Source of the DNA: Aquilaria yunnanensis | Lineage: Eukaryota > Streptophyta > Magnoliopsida > Malvales > Thymelaeaceae | Length of the DNA stretch: 64,000 nt | Assembly (NCBI GenBank): GCA_039654915.1 | Contig: CM077593.1 | Span: 38,038,501-38,102,500 of the forward strand | Reading direction: 5' to 3' | Shown here: piece by piece, positions 44,897 to 57,494 of the stretch | Position numbering within the stretch: the stretch's first letter is position 1 | How the letters are laid out: the number at the start of each line of letters is the position of its first letter | The notes under the pieces: generated by a model | Databases searched by the model: none | Told to the model about the DNA's origin: nothing | Seen by the model: only the letters and a program-made list of their open reading frames with translations | Position numbers and translations under genes: made by a program

Positions 44897-46600
44897 GAAA
44901 ATATAGGAGATGAAGCTTTGTATGGGTCCCCACCTATGACTAGAATAGAATCAAGCAAGCCTGCTCACACATCATGTAATATAGACACCAACATAGGCAC
45001 CACCATGAGCTAGTTTTAGTGTGTAGCTAGGTTGTAGAGGGTGAGTAGATAATAAAAAAACAAAAGAGGACATCAACTAACAATGAGCACCATTGTGGGC
45101 TTCCCATCTGCCATGATACTTAGCATCAATTTTGTTTCTTTTTATTCTTCTTTCTTTTCTTTTCATTTAGTTATTTTTACCTAGCTTTGTTCTATGTCTA
45201 TAGGTTGTAAATGAGTTAGGAAATAGCTAAGGAGCTACATTAAACCTACCTTGAAGTCTACAAGACTAAATGGTGGCTGAATGACACAGCCGCCAAGGAC
45301 TTTGACTAGTCCTTGGTCCAAACTCCTTCCAAGCGGCTCAATTATTTTAATACTTATTCATCCTAATGTAATCTTCAAGTGGAACATGATCAGCAACCAA
45401 TTCGTCAATTAATTTGGCCAATTCAGTCCTCAAACTTTGTATTGAACATAGTTACACTTTAGAGTGCATCCGAGAGCACCATAGGGTTCTTTAAGGTGTT
45501 TCCATAGGTTCCTTGTGTTTTCCACCTTTTCTTAGCCCACATTATAGCCCTCATCCTCATTTAAATGATCAAAAACAATCTCATGTAATTTATTTCAAGG
45601 CATTAGGCATTAGAGCCTTTATAAGCAAACGGTTGCACACAAAGGTTCACTTAAAGGTCCTCTAGTGCATTCTTGGGTGCCCTTATTCTTTCTTATGTGT
45701 TTTTTTCCCATTTCTTGGATTTTTATGGCTGCCCTCACTTGTGTGTTAACCTTAGGCATTGAGCTCACAAAATTCCCATTTGTATTTTAGGCTTTAAAGT
45801 CCTCAGTGCACATGAATGCACACAAAGGTGACTCTGAGAGCCCTTTTTTGTGTCCTATCTTGGAGCACTTTGTTTACTTCGATTCTTGGATATGCTTTTC
45901 CTCAAATTTAAATGCCCTTCTCAAAATGGGCTTAGCACTTAAGCTAAGCCTTGTTTAGCTCAAAATCATGCCATTTTCCTTAGGTTTTTTTGACCTACAG
46001 TTAAGAGTACTTTTTGGGCACTCTCATAGGGTACTTGTTTTGTTTAGTCTATATTTCATACTTGTGACTTGTATTATTCACATATCCACATAATATACAT
46101 TACGTGTACATTTCATCACAATCCATGGCCTATACAAGTCATAGTCATGACAATTGCACTAGTGTAGCTCTTGCTACCCTATACTTGTACATGGATGACT
46201 TGGGTAGGGGTGCACAAGGGAGTGGTGGGTTTTGGCAAGCATGGCAAGTAATCTATGTATAATTTTTTTTTATATTATTTTATTCATTACTTTCATAAAT
46301 GGTCGTTACTTACCTTATTTTTAGAAATTAGTTATAGACATTGGCTTGGGAGCACTTCATTCATATTGGCCCTTCCCTATAGTTGACCAATATAGACTCC
46401 TACCCTCATGCAAAACACTATGCTGAGGCCCAAATGGGGACCATGACTCATAACACTAAATGACATATTGAGTAGTTCAAATCTATGGCTACTTCAGGAG
46501 TCACTGGGTGGCTGTGAGACTCCATGAAGGATAACCTCCCTGATTATATGCACTAGAGCCTTACCTCCTCTAGGAAAACAATGTTACTTAGAGTTCCTTA
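44897..46600. other. AT-rich stretch without recognisable gene
   Basis: Sequence between H and the acidic coding remnant. It has no long open frame on either strand and no LTR edge that I could place. Runs such as TTTATTCTTCTTTCTTTTC occur near 45140. Confidence 0.4.
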
Positions 46601-47591
46601 TGGTCAAGTGTGGTATTTTTTAGAATGGGTGTACCGCTAAAAAGTACAACAACTAACTTATAATGACAACTTGATAATTGATCATCTTTGGCTTCAATGT
46701 TAAAGAATAAATTGTATTCTAAAGAAATTAAAGCTGCGCTTAAGGGTACAAGTTGGGATCAGTTTGTGAGACATTTTGAAGAAGGTGGCTATATGTTCTA
46801 GTGGGTGACACAACAGGAAGACCTAGTGCAGTAGTTGGAAGGAGGTGATCCTTCACCTTCAACTTATGGCAATGATGTGCCTTTTACATCAACAACACCA
46901 ATTCCAGAGACAAGGACTTTTGGTGCTGAAATAGACATACCATCTGGTTCAATTTGCTTCCTGAAATTGACATGATAGATCCTAAACTACTATGGATGCT
47001 AGAGGTCAGTAAAGAAGATGTCAAGGGTTTCCTGCTCAATCTAGCAATAAAATTGTTAGTTTATTATAACATCCTTATTTATATGTATTTCACTCAAGCA
47101 CAATATCTCTCGTTCTAATTTGTATTATATGTATAGGTGAAGAGGGAGTCTCTTAAAAGGTTGTTAAGGTTGCTCACTGGTATTAAAAAGGCTGTGATGG
47201 AGAGAATGTGGAAGGAGGCTAGCAAAATAAGATTAAAAGAATGCGCAAATGGTTTAATGATCTCATAATACTTTCTTATTGTTAATCATGCTCATGCATA
47301 AATTATTCTCCCTCTAGTTCACTTATGGGAAACAAGGACCTACACGGCCTTTTCCATAAAGAAATGAAGCAGTGCAGGATCAAGACTTTGCTTACATGAG
47401 TAAAGATGCCAACAAGAATGATGCTAGTGATGATGCCGAGGAAGACCTTAATGCTTTTGATGGATTGGTACCTGCTACACAACATGGTGAAGTTGATGGT
47501 GATACAGATGGTGATGGAGAAGATGATGGTGATGGTGATGAAGATGATGGTTATGGTGATGAAGATGAAGATGAAAGTCATCTATAATATA
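46601..47591 (+). pseudogene. Unidentified acidic-tailed coding remnant, 5' part
   Basis: I do not recognise this gene. Fragments read KEIKAALKGTSWDQFVRHFEEGGYMF (about 46725-46800) and ESLKRLLRLLTGIKKAVMERMWKEA (about 47145-47220), separated by stops and by a possible intron-like TATAG-GTGAAG junction near 47136. The open stretch 47372-47587 ends in an Asp/Glu/Gly-rich tail encoded by GATGGTGATGAA repeats. The solo LTR H' then interrupts. It faces the FAR1/MULE pseudogene tail to tail, so it may be a second gene of that transposon or an unrelated gene fragment. Confidence 0.45.
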
Positions 47592-47596
47592 AAGGT

Positions 47597-50066
47597 TGTT
47601 ACCACCTCACAAAAGTGGGAGAATTACAAGTGTGGCATAATGGTCAAAAAACCATTATATTGTCTAATTCTCTTCATAGTGATTGATGTATGAGGGGTAA
47701 AAGGTATAATGAACACGTCCTTAAAAGCATTCTAAGTTGGTAACTTGGCCCCCAAGAAAAGCCTGAAGGATTGCTTGTTTTTCAAGTAACCTATTGACCT
47801 TTTTGTAAGATTTTGGAAATTCGGGTACATAATTGCAAAATTCTGAAGACAAAGCCTTGGAGAGTTGTGGGAAGGATATGAATGGTATGAAAGTGCTATT
47901 GGAGGACCAAAGTGCTCATGGAAGACAAGTTTGGACAAAGGAAACACTAAAGGCATTAAGGACCTAAATGTCTTAGTGTAAACCTTAAGGTGTTCAAGCT
48001 TTTGACTTAAATCAAATGGTGAAATTGTGAGGTTATCCAACCATGGGGGAGGTGGATATGGCTTGATAAATAGGAAAAAAGGTGGGAAAAATGTGGACCA
48101 ATAAGTTTAGGACAAAGAAATCATGCTTATGGGCGAAGAAAATGACATAAAGCATGATTAAGGCTAATAAGGATGTTTAGTGTCCTAAAGCTAATTTAAG
48201 AAACCAAATTCAATATTTATTCTTTAATATTCAAGCCAACTAGCCATCACCCTCCTGCGCATTTCTTCCATGGCTCTTCCATAGCCACAATACCTCCAAA
48301 ATTGAAATTGAAGGCAAAAGGAAGCAATTGGATGCAAACTAGAGCTATCGCTTAAATACTTCAAATTTGGCCTACTCATCTTGGTAAGGTTTCTCTTGCT
48401 CTCATGGATTGCTTACTATATTTTCAAGCATTCATGGAGCTAGGGCTAAGCTTGGAAGAGAGCCATGAGCTTGATGAACCAAGCTTAGTGAGGGGAATGC
48501 ACTTATTGAAGGTTTTGTGACCTAGTGTCAAGTGCACAATTATGGCAGTGAAGTGAGGGTTTCTAGAGCCCAAAGTTAGTACTAACCAGTTTTAAAATCC
48601 TCCCAAGACCAAGCATTAGGGTGAGGAGGGCTACCATAGTGATTTACTCCCATTTAATGCATGTTTTACGGACTAACCTATGGTTTATGTTACTGCCGCA
48701 TTTCATGTGTTTGTTGGCTGTGAATGGATGCTGCATTTTGTTGCTATGTATTATATATATGCATTGTGGTTTTGTGTTTTAGTATCTTTAGATGGAGGTT
48801 TTAAATGAGGGTCAAATTTCCTTAAGTAACCAAGTGTTTCCCTTACTGAGTTTCACAATGAAACTTACTCCGGTGAATTCTGCCATTTCAGGTCCAGCAG
48901 AAAGATCACATTTAAAATGACCCTTTTCATTTGAGTTTTGATATGAAATTTTAGGTACTTTAATTTCCATGTATCTAGTTGTCATTTGGAAATTTTGGAA
49001 ATTTTAGGAGCTTATTTGGTATTTTTAGTGATGGTGCTTATTGTGTTACGCAGCAGCTGTCCAACATCCCGTTTTGGAGTGCGTTGTGTCTCAAGCATCT
49101 CCTGTAACTTAGGGTATGTATTTAGTTGGTTTAAGACCATTATGTAGTGCATGTATGCATGTACATTTAGTGTATGTAAAAAGAGACAACTATGTGAACA
49201 TTTGCGTAATGTTTTGGCTATATATGTGATGCGATGCAAAGCTGCCTAAGTGTGAATGATAAACTACTTACTTGTAAATTCTGTTTTGGGCATATAAAGT
49301 TGCTAAATGCAAGATCATGTAATTCCTATGTGTATTGGACATTTATGGGATATCCTTTGAGGGCTTACCCCTTGTGAATTAAGTGTTCGCACACTTATGA
49401 AATTTTGTATGGGCAAAATGGTCATAAAGTGACCAGAATTTTGACTCTACACTCAACGTTCTATATCTCCCTTTGTAGATTGAATCTTGGAATAAAATTT
49501 TGATCAACCTAGAGCACATCTATAGGTTGGACTGGGATTTTTAATATCTAAATTTGGAGCCTTGTAGGCAAAGATTTGACATTGCAAAGATGGCTTAAGT
49601 TACTGTTCATTTCGTTAGAATTTTGTAACCAACTTGAAAAATCAATAACTTGGCCCATAGGTGGGCTATTGATGTAAAACCAAATTCATTGGTTTTCTTA
49701 AAGAATATAATTGATAATGAAGCAAAGAAAATAGAGGTTTACATGGCTATATTAATGCAGTCTTTTGGAAGAAGTTTAAGGTGTAGCGGCTGGTCTCTTA
49801 CACTTAATAAGATTGCCTAATGTGTGGTAGCCAAGATTAGCACTTGTGCTAGTGTTTCCTTTCCTTGCTACCTTGGTGTGCATAAAATTTGAATATGTGT
49901 GTTATGGTTGGACCAATATGTATCCATTTACATTGTGCCCTCAAGAGCACCACTTGTGTATGCACACTAAGGGTATTGTTCTAATGGCCTACATAACGTA
50001 CGAATCTTGGGAGTTTTAAATGCACAATTTTGGCTCCATAACTGGACAACCCCAAAGTGGGTAACA
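47597..50066 (+). mobile_element. Solo LTR H' of the H family (2470 bp)
   Basis: Sense is plus: starts TGTTACCACCTCAC and ends GGGTAACA, the reverse of H. A perfect target duplication AAGGT is present (47592-47596 and 50067-50071). No interior sequence adjoins either edge, so the element was reduced by LTR-LTR recombination. R-region hairpin at 48848-48866. Confidence 0.93.
48848..48866 (+). promoter_or_regulatory. R-region hairpin in solo LTR H'
   Basis: CCTTACT then GAGTTTC-ACAAT-GAAACTT then ACTCC, read directly on the plus strand. The base pair is G-T where H has A-T, so as RNA the stem survives as a G-U wobble. Confidence 0.65.
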
Positions 50067-50071
50067 AAGGT

Positions 50072-50280
50072 GATGGTGATGGAGAAGATCAAGATGATGG
50101 TGATAAAGAACATGAAGGCTCCAAGGATATAAAAGATTCTTCTGAGAAAGATGATGAGGATGAAATTGATTCAACTTATCAACAAAGTGTCCTAGAGGCC
50201 CGTTCAAAATAGTCAGAAGATAGGTCTACCAAGAAAGGGAGGAGAAGGTTAAGTTTCTTAGTAATTCAACTTAACCTTTA
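50072..50280 (+). pseudogene. Unidentified acidic-tailed coding remnant, 3' part
   Basis: Continues the frame of 47372-47587 once the solo LTR and one AAGGT are removed; one TAA lies just before the junction. It reads DGDGEDQDDGDKEHEG, DSSEKDDEDEIDS and QQSVLEARSK. A stop comes at about 50210, followed by a basic STKKGRRR segment that could have been a nuclear signal. Confidence 0.45.
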
Positions 50281-50824
50281 GTTACGTGTTTTCCTGTAAT
50301 GATGGATAATGCTAGGATGTTATTATCTTCATGTTTTGATGTTGGGATATAAATCCTTGTTTTTTAATTGACATTTTCAACATGGATTTTACTCTTTCAT
50401 TGCTTTCTCTCACTTTTTCATCTTCATCATTTGTTTTCATAATTTATAGTCACTTTTCTATTTTCAATGTCTTTACAATCACTTTTTCTGTCTTATAATC
50501 ACTTTTTGTAAATTGTAATCAATTTTCTTAATTTCTAATCACTTTTTCTAATGTGCATTCACTTTTTCTAATCTCTTTTTCTTTCTTGTAATCACTTTTA
50601 CTAACCTACAATTGCTTTGCCTTCCTTAATACTAACTTAATATTTCTCTAACCTTTTCTACAACTATTTGTCCAATAACATAAATATCTTTTTTCCAGTA
50701 ACATAAATAACATGTACAAATATCATTCCAGTAGTTGTTCTTGCCTCCAAAACTATCCTTACTGACCATACCAGGAATTATCTTGATTAACAGAAGAACA
50801 CTAATTTGGCTTCTATATCTTACT
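50281..50824. other. AT-rich stretch with TAATCACTTTTT minirepeats
   Basis: Around eight copies of (T)AATCACTTTTT or close variants lie between 50405 and 50620, spaced 20-40 bp. A few similar units recur at 56060-56095, on the far side of the FAR1/MULE pseudogene. No gene was seen. Confidence 0.5.
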
Positions 50825-50880
50825 CATGGCCATTTTAAATGTCCACCCAGTATATTGAGACTATAAAAAAACTCTGAAAT
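50825..50880 (-). pseudogene. FAR1/MULE pseudogene, C-terminal end beyond the solo LTR
   Basis: After removing H2 and one GAAAT, the frame of 53347 onward continues as QSFFIVSIYWVDI and meets a stop near 50825. It is a short tail with no recognised motif; the assignment rests on frame continuity across the insertion. Confidence 0.5.
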
Positions 50881-53346
50881 TGTTACCACTCTAAATGCTT
50901 AAACATAGTGACCATATTTAATGTGTCAATTCCCACGAGCTATGCATGTTTTGTAGGTCATCAGAACAATGCTCACTATATTACCCAAGTGGCCCTCTTG
51001 GTCTTTATGCAAATATATGTATATTGGCTCAACCATCACAAACATATTCACATACAATTTCATTCAAAAGTAACAATGATGACAATCATTTATTTATTCT
51101 TGCTGAATATGGGATTTGAGTAGAATCCCCAAGTCCATGTACAATCATGTGCACACTTGGTACCAATAGTGCCCTTTCACGTGTCCAAACTTTCACACCA
51201 TGTCCAACTCAAATTCTACCAATGTTCCTCTGTTCCCTAAAGGTCTTAAACCCTTTAATATACTTGAACCTTCATAAGGAGATAAATTTGAGTTGTTAAA
51301 TCCATACAAGTTTGCAACTATGGATTTTATACTTAATCGGGTAAAATTGACCACATGAACAGTACTTAGCAAAATTAGCTAACTTTGATAGGTTATAACT
51401 CTAGCTACAAGGCACAAAATTCTGTGATTCAAAACCAAAAGTATTCATCTTGAAGTATTCTAAGTATGGTCAAAATTTCATAGCTAAATTCATTATGTAC
51501 AGTAAGTTATGGCTCATGGAGTATAGGGAACCAAATCCGTACAACTAATGACCATGATGCCCATACAAAATTTCATAAATTTCATACACTTCATTTCTAG
51601 GTGCAAAACCAACATGGGAAGGTTTTGACATGTCTTATACACTTGGATAAGTCATTCCCCTAAATTTAGAGGCATACCATAAGCATTAAACATAATTTTC
51701 TTTGGAACAGCTAATGAGTTGCAAAATGGATAGAATTGAACATTCAACCTCAAACTTCACTTTATTGCTTCATATATCATCCATACACCATCCATAGTGT
51801 ATTTACATGCATAGATGGATCATACATATGTCCTAGCTTAGTTGGGTATGTACACTAGCTTCTTGGAGAGCCTTACAACCATAATGCACTCCAGAAACTT
51901 CAAAAGGCAGCTGCTGCATAAGGTAGAAAGTACCAACACTAAAATTAGCAAGTGTCCTCTAAACATCATGAAACACTCCAGTTTAATGCTACACATATAT
52001 TAAGTTCATGTACCAAAAATTCCACAGGAAAACTCCAACTAGAACTTATAGTTTGAACATTCTCTTTCAGGTGTTCCTAGAAATGGACAGAAAGGGGAGT
52101 AAGCTCTTTGTAAAGAACTTAGTAAAGGCTTTTAATATAAAGTCTTCAATAGCAAAAATCCACCTAAAATCCAAAGACATAAAAACATATAAAAATAACA
52201 CATACACAGAAATATAGCAACCATATGCACCATCAAACACAGCAACAAACACATGTAATGCTGGCAGTAAGAACACATTAAGGTTAGTCCATAATCACTC
52301 AATAAAACAAAAAATATCACTTTAGTAACACTATGGAAGCCTTCCTCAAGATTTTCATTGGTCTTAAGAGTCTTTTAGGTCTTATTTAGTACTAACTTGG
52401 GCTCTAGAAACCCTACTTTTTGCTGCCATCTTTAGCAAGGTAACACTAAGGCCGAAACCTTGCCACCTTCTTTCCCCTTAACCCATACTTGGTTCCTTAA
52501 GCTTTTTGCTCTCTTCTGAGCATGGTCTTAGCTTTATGGATGTTTGGAAATATAGTAAATAATCTATGAAACTTTAGAAAACCTTTACCTTTGCTATGAA
52601 ATCTGAAAACCCAAATAGAACCAAAATTAGGTTTTCTTGTACTCTTTGATGTCTTCTTTGCTTGCTCTTGCTTCCTCTTGTTTTATTAAGGTATGGTGAC
52701 TATGGAGGATGATGGAAGAGCTTAAAGAAGAGGTCTTGGCTACTAGAGGCCAAAATTTAAGCAAAATGGCAATAAAATGAAGATTTTTCTTCATTTATAC
52801 ATCATTTTAACCAAGGTGGCATATATGCAAATTTTTTAAAAAATTTAGCCAACACTTGGACAGATTATATCCATTTATTTTGGCTGGAAAAATGATGCTT
52901 TTCACCACCTTTAACCTTGTCAAGGGTCATTATAATCTTTAGACAAAAAGGTGGAGACTTGGATCCTTAGTTGGCATTTGCCATAAATGATCAACTTTGC
53001 CTTCTTATGCCCCAACAATATCCTTAATCCCATCCATGTCCTTTCTTCATAATATCATCCATGTCCTTTCCTCACAATTCCATCCATTTCCTTTCCATAG
53101 CCATCTTTAGAGATTTGTGCAATTGAGTACCCAACTCTTTTAACCTTACAATTTAGTTCATAGGTTTCTTGAAAATTAGGCAATATGGCAATGCTTTCTT
53201 AAGGACCACACTATCATTGTTTGTGCCACTTAAGGGAGTGTATATTGAATACTTTACACTTCACAAATCATACACTATGGTGAAAATTAAGGCATATAAG
53301 TTTAGGTCCTTATGCTGTAATTTTCCCATTTTGTGAAGGTGTAACA
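50881..53346 (-). mobile_element. Solo LTR H2, divergent member of the H family (2466 bp)
   Basis: On the plus strand runs from TGTTACCACTCT to AAGGTGTAACA, the same orientation as H. A perfect target duplication GAAAT is present (50876-50880 and 53347-53351). Similarity to the H LTR is clear in patches (GTAGGTCATCA, CCAAGTGGCCCTCTTGG) but distant overall. It interrupts the 3' end of the FAR1/MULE pseudogene. R-region hairpin at 52101-52120. Confidence 0.9.
52101..52120 (-). promoter_or_regulatory. R-region hairpin in solo LTR H2
   Basis: AAGCTCTTT-GT-AAAGAACTT: a 9-bp stem with one C/A mismatch, flanked by GGGGAGT and AGTAAAGG. The stem sequence differs from H but pairs again. Confidence 0.6.
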
Positions 53347-55848
53347 GAAATGGCATACCTTCCCATTCAAAAGAAGTTTCCGATGAATCAATCTTTTGAG
53401 ATAGTGGCATAGATTCACTATCTGCTTCTTCAACATATGAGAAAAGTGAAGAAACTGAGATACTATGCTTACGACTACTATAGCCTCCTAGATCCTCAAT
53501 TCCAAAATTTCCACATATACCACGCTTACCACCACTATAGCTTCCTAAATCCTCCATTCCAAAATTTCCACCTTCTTTTTTGGTACGTAATGAAAACACA
53601 TCCCATAGAGGACCTTCCTTATTACGTTCTTCACCATTATTTGGATCTTGCATGCATAATTGTGTTATGTGATCAGTTCCACCACAATTGTTACACTTCA
53701 CCTGCCATTTATTAGTATTTGTTTCTTCCTCCCATGCCTTCTTCCACTAATCACAACTAGATTTTTAACCATATTTGGATTTAAATTTGTCACATCACTA
53801 TCCATACTCAACTTCCATTTACACACCTTTTCATATAACTCACACGTCCGGACAGTTAATCTACCAAATTCTTGTCTCACTTCATCAAACCCCTCATTAT
53901 CACACCTAGATGCAAGGTAAAAGATTTTCTTTCCAATTGACGTTAGTTGACTATACCTTGCACTAAACACCTACTCCATATCACAAACTGCTTATTTCTC
54001 ATGATTCCTTCACTTACTTTCTTTCCTTCCTTTGTCCATCATTTCAATATCAAACTCTCTTGTATCCTCATCACATTTTCCAACTTTAGCACACAGAATA
54101 GTGTCGACATGGAATCCCTAAAGCATAGTGACAAAGGAAAACTATTACAACTAATTCTAGTTGTTCAAACACCACTAAAGTAACCAAAAAAATTTTACCT
54201 TTGTATGTCAGTTCTCTATATAAGCATTTCCATATCTTTCTATTCTGCAAGTTCTGTACCATCCGTGATCTTTCATCACTATCTTATATACAAACACAAC
54301 AGATTTTATCCTCACCATTGATGTAATGAAGAATTGCTGCATAATTAGCCTTTTCTATTATCTCACTATACACTTTTTGAAATAAGGCAGGCGTGTACAC
54401 CTCGCTTGCATGAATCTCAACCAACCTAAGATGGGTAATGAATTGAGGATTTGTGGGTCTGCTCTCAAAGTTATTTATAGCCTTATTCTTATGTAATCTT
54501 CCTAACGCTATATCGACCTGTCAAACAAATTCATATAGTTTCAACTTGGTTCCAAGAAATCTCTTTCAAAAACAATGCATGCATTCCAATCTTTGATTAC
54601 TTGTTTGGCATGCAAAAAACCATTCCTTTAAATATGTGATTGCCCAAAAATCATGCTTGTCATAACTTTCTTAAACCCAACCATTATCCTCCAACACAAA
54701 CTTTGCCACAGTTGATGCCCACTACTTCTCAAACTCTTCCACATCATCCACACCATTCATCAACCATGCAAATTGATATCTGAATCCATCAACCTTGACA
54801 TTATCTTTGCAATTGCCTTATAGGTGCCAAGAAGACAACCATTTTCTTGCATTTGGAAACACTTTGCTTATGGAGAGATTCATTGCTTTATCTCCATCTG
54901 TTATAACCTCTCTAGGAGCCACAAAAATCCTCTTTCTGATTGATCACTCACTAATGCACATCCAAACATTATGCTGCTATGGTGGTGATTTACACATATA
55001 AACACTACATATTGTAATCTATATTCATTTGTATTGTAAGTTGAATCAAAGCCAGCAACATCATGAAAGCAAGCATAATCTATGCGTATTGCACTGTCAG
55101 CCCAAAATATATACTTTAATCTGTTTTCCTTGTTAATAGCATACCGACAATAAAACTCTGGATCTCTGTTTGCATGGTAGGTCAAGTATGCAATTGTTGT
55201 CTTAGCATCACTATCTAATATTTACTCCCTCTTATCACTATCTACATAGTTATATAGGTCCTTCATTATAAAACCAACAATTCCATACGCTTCAGCAACT
55301 TCCACCATGTAGTCCATTATTTGACTTGTCTTCACACTAATTTTCTTCAATTGTTTTGCTTGCTCCTTATCAGCAACCCTAATGAGTCTATGAGATCAAT
55401 AAATGTGCATGTCCTCTTTCTCTGCAAGGCCATGGATGTGGGAACTGTTGAACTCTATCATGACATATTTTTCGGATGCATGATTTAAGTTCACCTGAAA
55501 AGATGCTAGACATTCGCATCTATTCACTTTCCTGGGTTCTCTAACTCTTTCTGATGTTTGGAATTTTGACACATTGTATCACTTATTCCCACAAACCTAT
55601 CTCCCACGGTATATAATGCCCTTACTATCAACCTTGATATCTTTCTTTCTCATTGAAAACCCCATCACACGGCCAAATTTATTATAGGAGTAGTCTGCAC
55701 TTTCAATCCACTCAAACTCAATCCCATTAAAGTCTTCAACCACCCATTCCCCCAAAGGTTTGTTTATCTTCACAACTATTGCATTCCATAAATCAGGAAC
55801 CATAGTATCATCATTGATTTGCTCTTCCTCATTGATACCTATTTCCAT
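53347..55848 (-). pseudogene. FAR1/FRS-like Mutator (MULE) transposase pseudogene
   Basis: Minus strand, multiple stops and frameshifts. In order: an acidic N-terminus from MEIGINEEEQ (55848); a FAR1-type zinc DNA-binding segment with ASFQVNLNH and a C-H-x-H-like end (about 55380-55600); and the MULE core with DPEFYCRYAINKENRLKYIFWADS and FDSTYNTNEY (the first catalytic Asp lies here). Next come FGCALVSDQSERGFLWLLE (54901-55185) and TDGDKAMN (about 54885, second Asp, in another frame). A SWIM-like ALGIPCRH follows near 54120. At 53650-53701 is a zinc knuckle CNNCGGTDHITQLC. Such proteins are transposases or transposase-derived light-signalling regulators. This copy is dead, and the MULE ends were not identified. 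Confidence 0.83.
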
Positions 55849-56520
55849 TTCTTATTCACTTTCATATTGATTATCTCTACTTTTCACTAACTCTTACACC
55901 TATTTGGTTGGGTAATCCTTTCAAACACAATGTGGTGTTACCATGAGTATTATCTTCCCCATACATCCACTCTATAGCAAATTGATTATTACTCTTAATT
56001 ATTTTTTATGTGAAACAAAAATATATCCAGTTTAGCACTATTCTAATCAACAATATATTTCATCACTTTTTATGCTTTGTAATCGCTTTTAATTTGTTTC
56101 AAATGCTTTTTTGGCTGACATATCATTTTGCATTTCATATTAATGATTTTCCTAATAACTACTCTCTTCTTTTATTTGATACTTCCAATCCATTTCTATG
56201 GCTTTTATGCACAACTTTTATCATAATTGCACTTATCAGGTACTACGTATGCATTCATTAACCTGTGTTTTCACACTAGAAATATGTACATTGTACAGAC
56301 AAACATGACTTCATACCACTGAAACTATGTTAAGTCTACAGAACAATGAAACTCATATTATGACAAAGTTATTTTTCAAAAAGATTTATAAAACAACAAG
56401 AACACTAACCTGAAATTCCTCTTGATACTTCAGCACTAATATAAACTTCTGTTACACTTCCACAACATCGATTCAAACTTTTACACTTTCCTTCATCAAC
56501 ATTGATAAGCCTGTAGTGAT
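55849..56520. other. AT-rich flank of the FAR1/MULE pseudogene
   Basis: No gene. Contains TTTCATCACTTTTT and TTGTAATCGCTTTTA near 56060-56095, like those at 50405-50620. It may include the MULE 5' end, but I could not place a terminal repeat. Confidence 0.4.
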
Positions 56521-56667
56521 TGTTATGGCCCTCATAGTGGAAAACTCATTCGAGGGAGGTAAACTAGTTAAATTTATAGTTTAATACTGTATTTCAAGTT
56601 AACCAAGCAAGATTAAGTATTTTGGGCAAGGTCCACTAAGTTTTGAGTAGTTTATGGCACCAGAAGA
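56521..56667 (+). repeat. Fragment I: old E-family LTR, U3 end, cut by F
   Basis: Starts TGTTATGGCCCTC, then GAGGGAGGTAA, AAGTTAACCAAGCAAGATTAAG and AAGGTCCACTAAGTT. This matches the sense start of the E LTR (complement of about 27257-27110) with many substitutions. F inserts at 56668. The rest should resume beyond the right edge of the window. Confidence 0.75.
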
Positions 56668-57348
56668 TGACACGATCCCCGTGCCCCTGCCCGGGATACC
56701 CTGTGAGCGTTTGTCTCACGGTGGATTGTAATTGGCTAGCTGGTTATGTGTGTGGATTAAATCCAATGCTACTAGTTGATTAACCTAGAAATGCAATATG
56801 TATGCACTTATGCTTTGACTTGGTTTATTAAAACCATAAAACATTTAATCATTTAGACATTTAGCCGGCTAGGTAAAATTCTATATAAATAAATACAAAA
56901 GGCCAAAGCATATCAAAATCAACCTTTGAGTGATTAACTACACATACACCGCTCGTGAAAGCATTTATACATAAGTAACTAATGCTCTCACCCAGAGAAC
57001 AATCCCCTGAGTCAAGGACTCTTTATAACATAAATACTGGAGGCAAAATAAAGTACTGTATCAAAATACAAGACTTTGCTGAGATCTTTTACCCTAACTC
57101 CCACTTTGGACTCCTGTCCCAGTGGCGAGTCTCACAAGTTCTGTGCCAAGTGCTACTAGGCTCTGCAGCCAAAGGAAGAAGCAAGTTAGTACCACAGCCT
57201 GACCAACAGACCAATTAAACACTTAAGCAAGCTAGAAACTTAAAGTTTCTCAACTACCGTACCTTTACAGACAAAAAGGTACTACCGTGATAATCCTCAG
57301 CGATTATCCGGTCCTGCTACTCCAGACTCTGCATAACAAACAGGGAGT

Positions 57349-57365
57349 GAGAATTCAACATTCTC
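57349..57365 (-). promoter_or_regulatory. R-region hairpin in the F 3' LTR
   Basis: GAGAAT-TCAAC-ATTCTC followed by AGTAAGG, as in E. Confidence 0.65.
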
Positions 57366-57494
57366 AGTAAGGGTCTTCGATGTACCTGCAAGAAAAAGCT
57401 AGGACTCTGGCTGCGAGCTCACACAGCATGAGGGTACTAGTCATATATATATATACTAGGCCGGTAGACCTCTCCTCAAGTAGTCCTTTGTATC

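Noticed and set aside
47372..47587. Acidic 71-codon frame as an intact small gene
   Set aside because: It continues in frame on the other side of the solo LTR after one stop, so it is an interrupted piece of a longer decayed gene.
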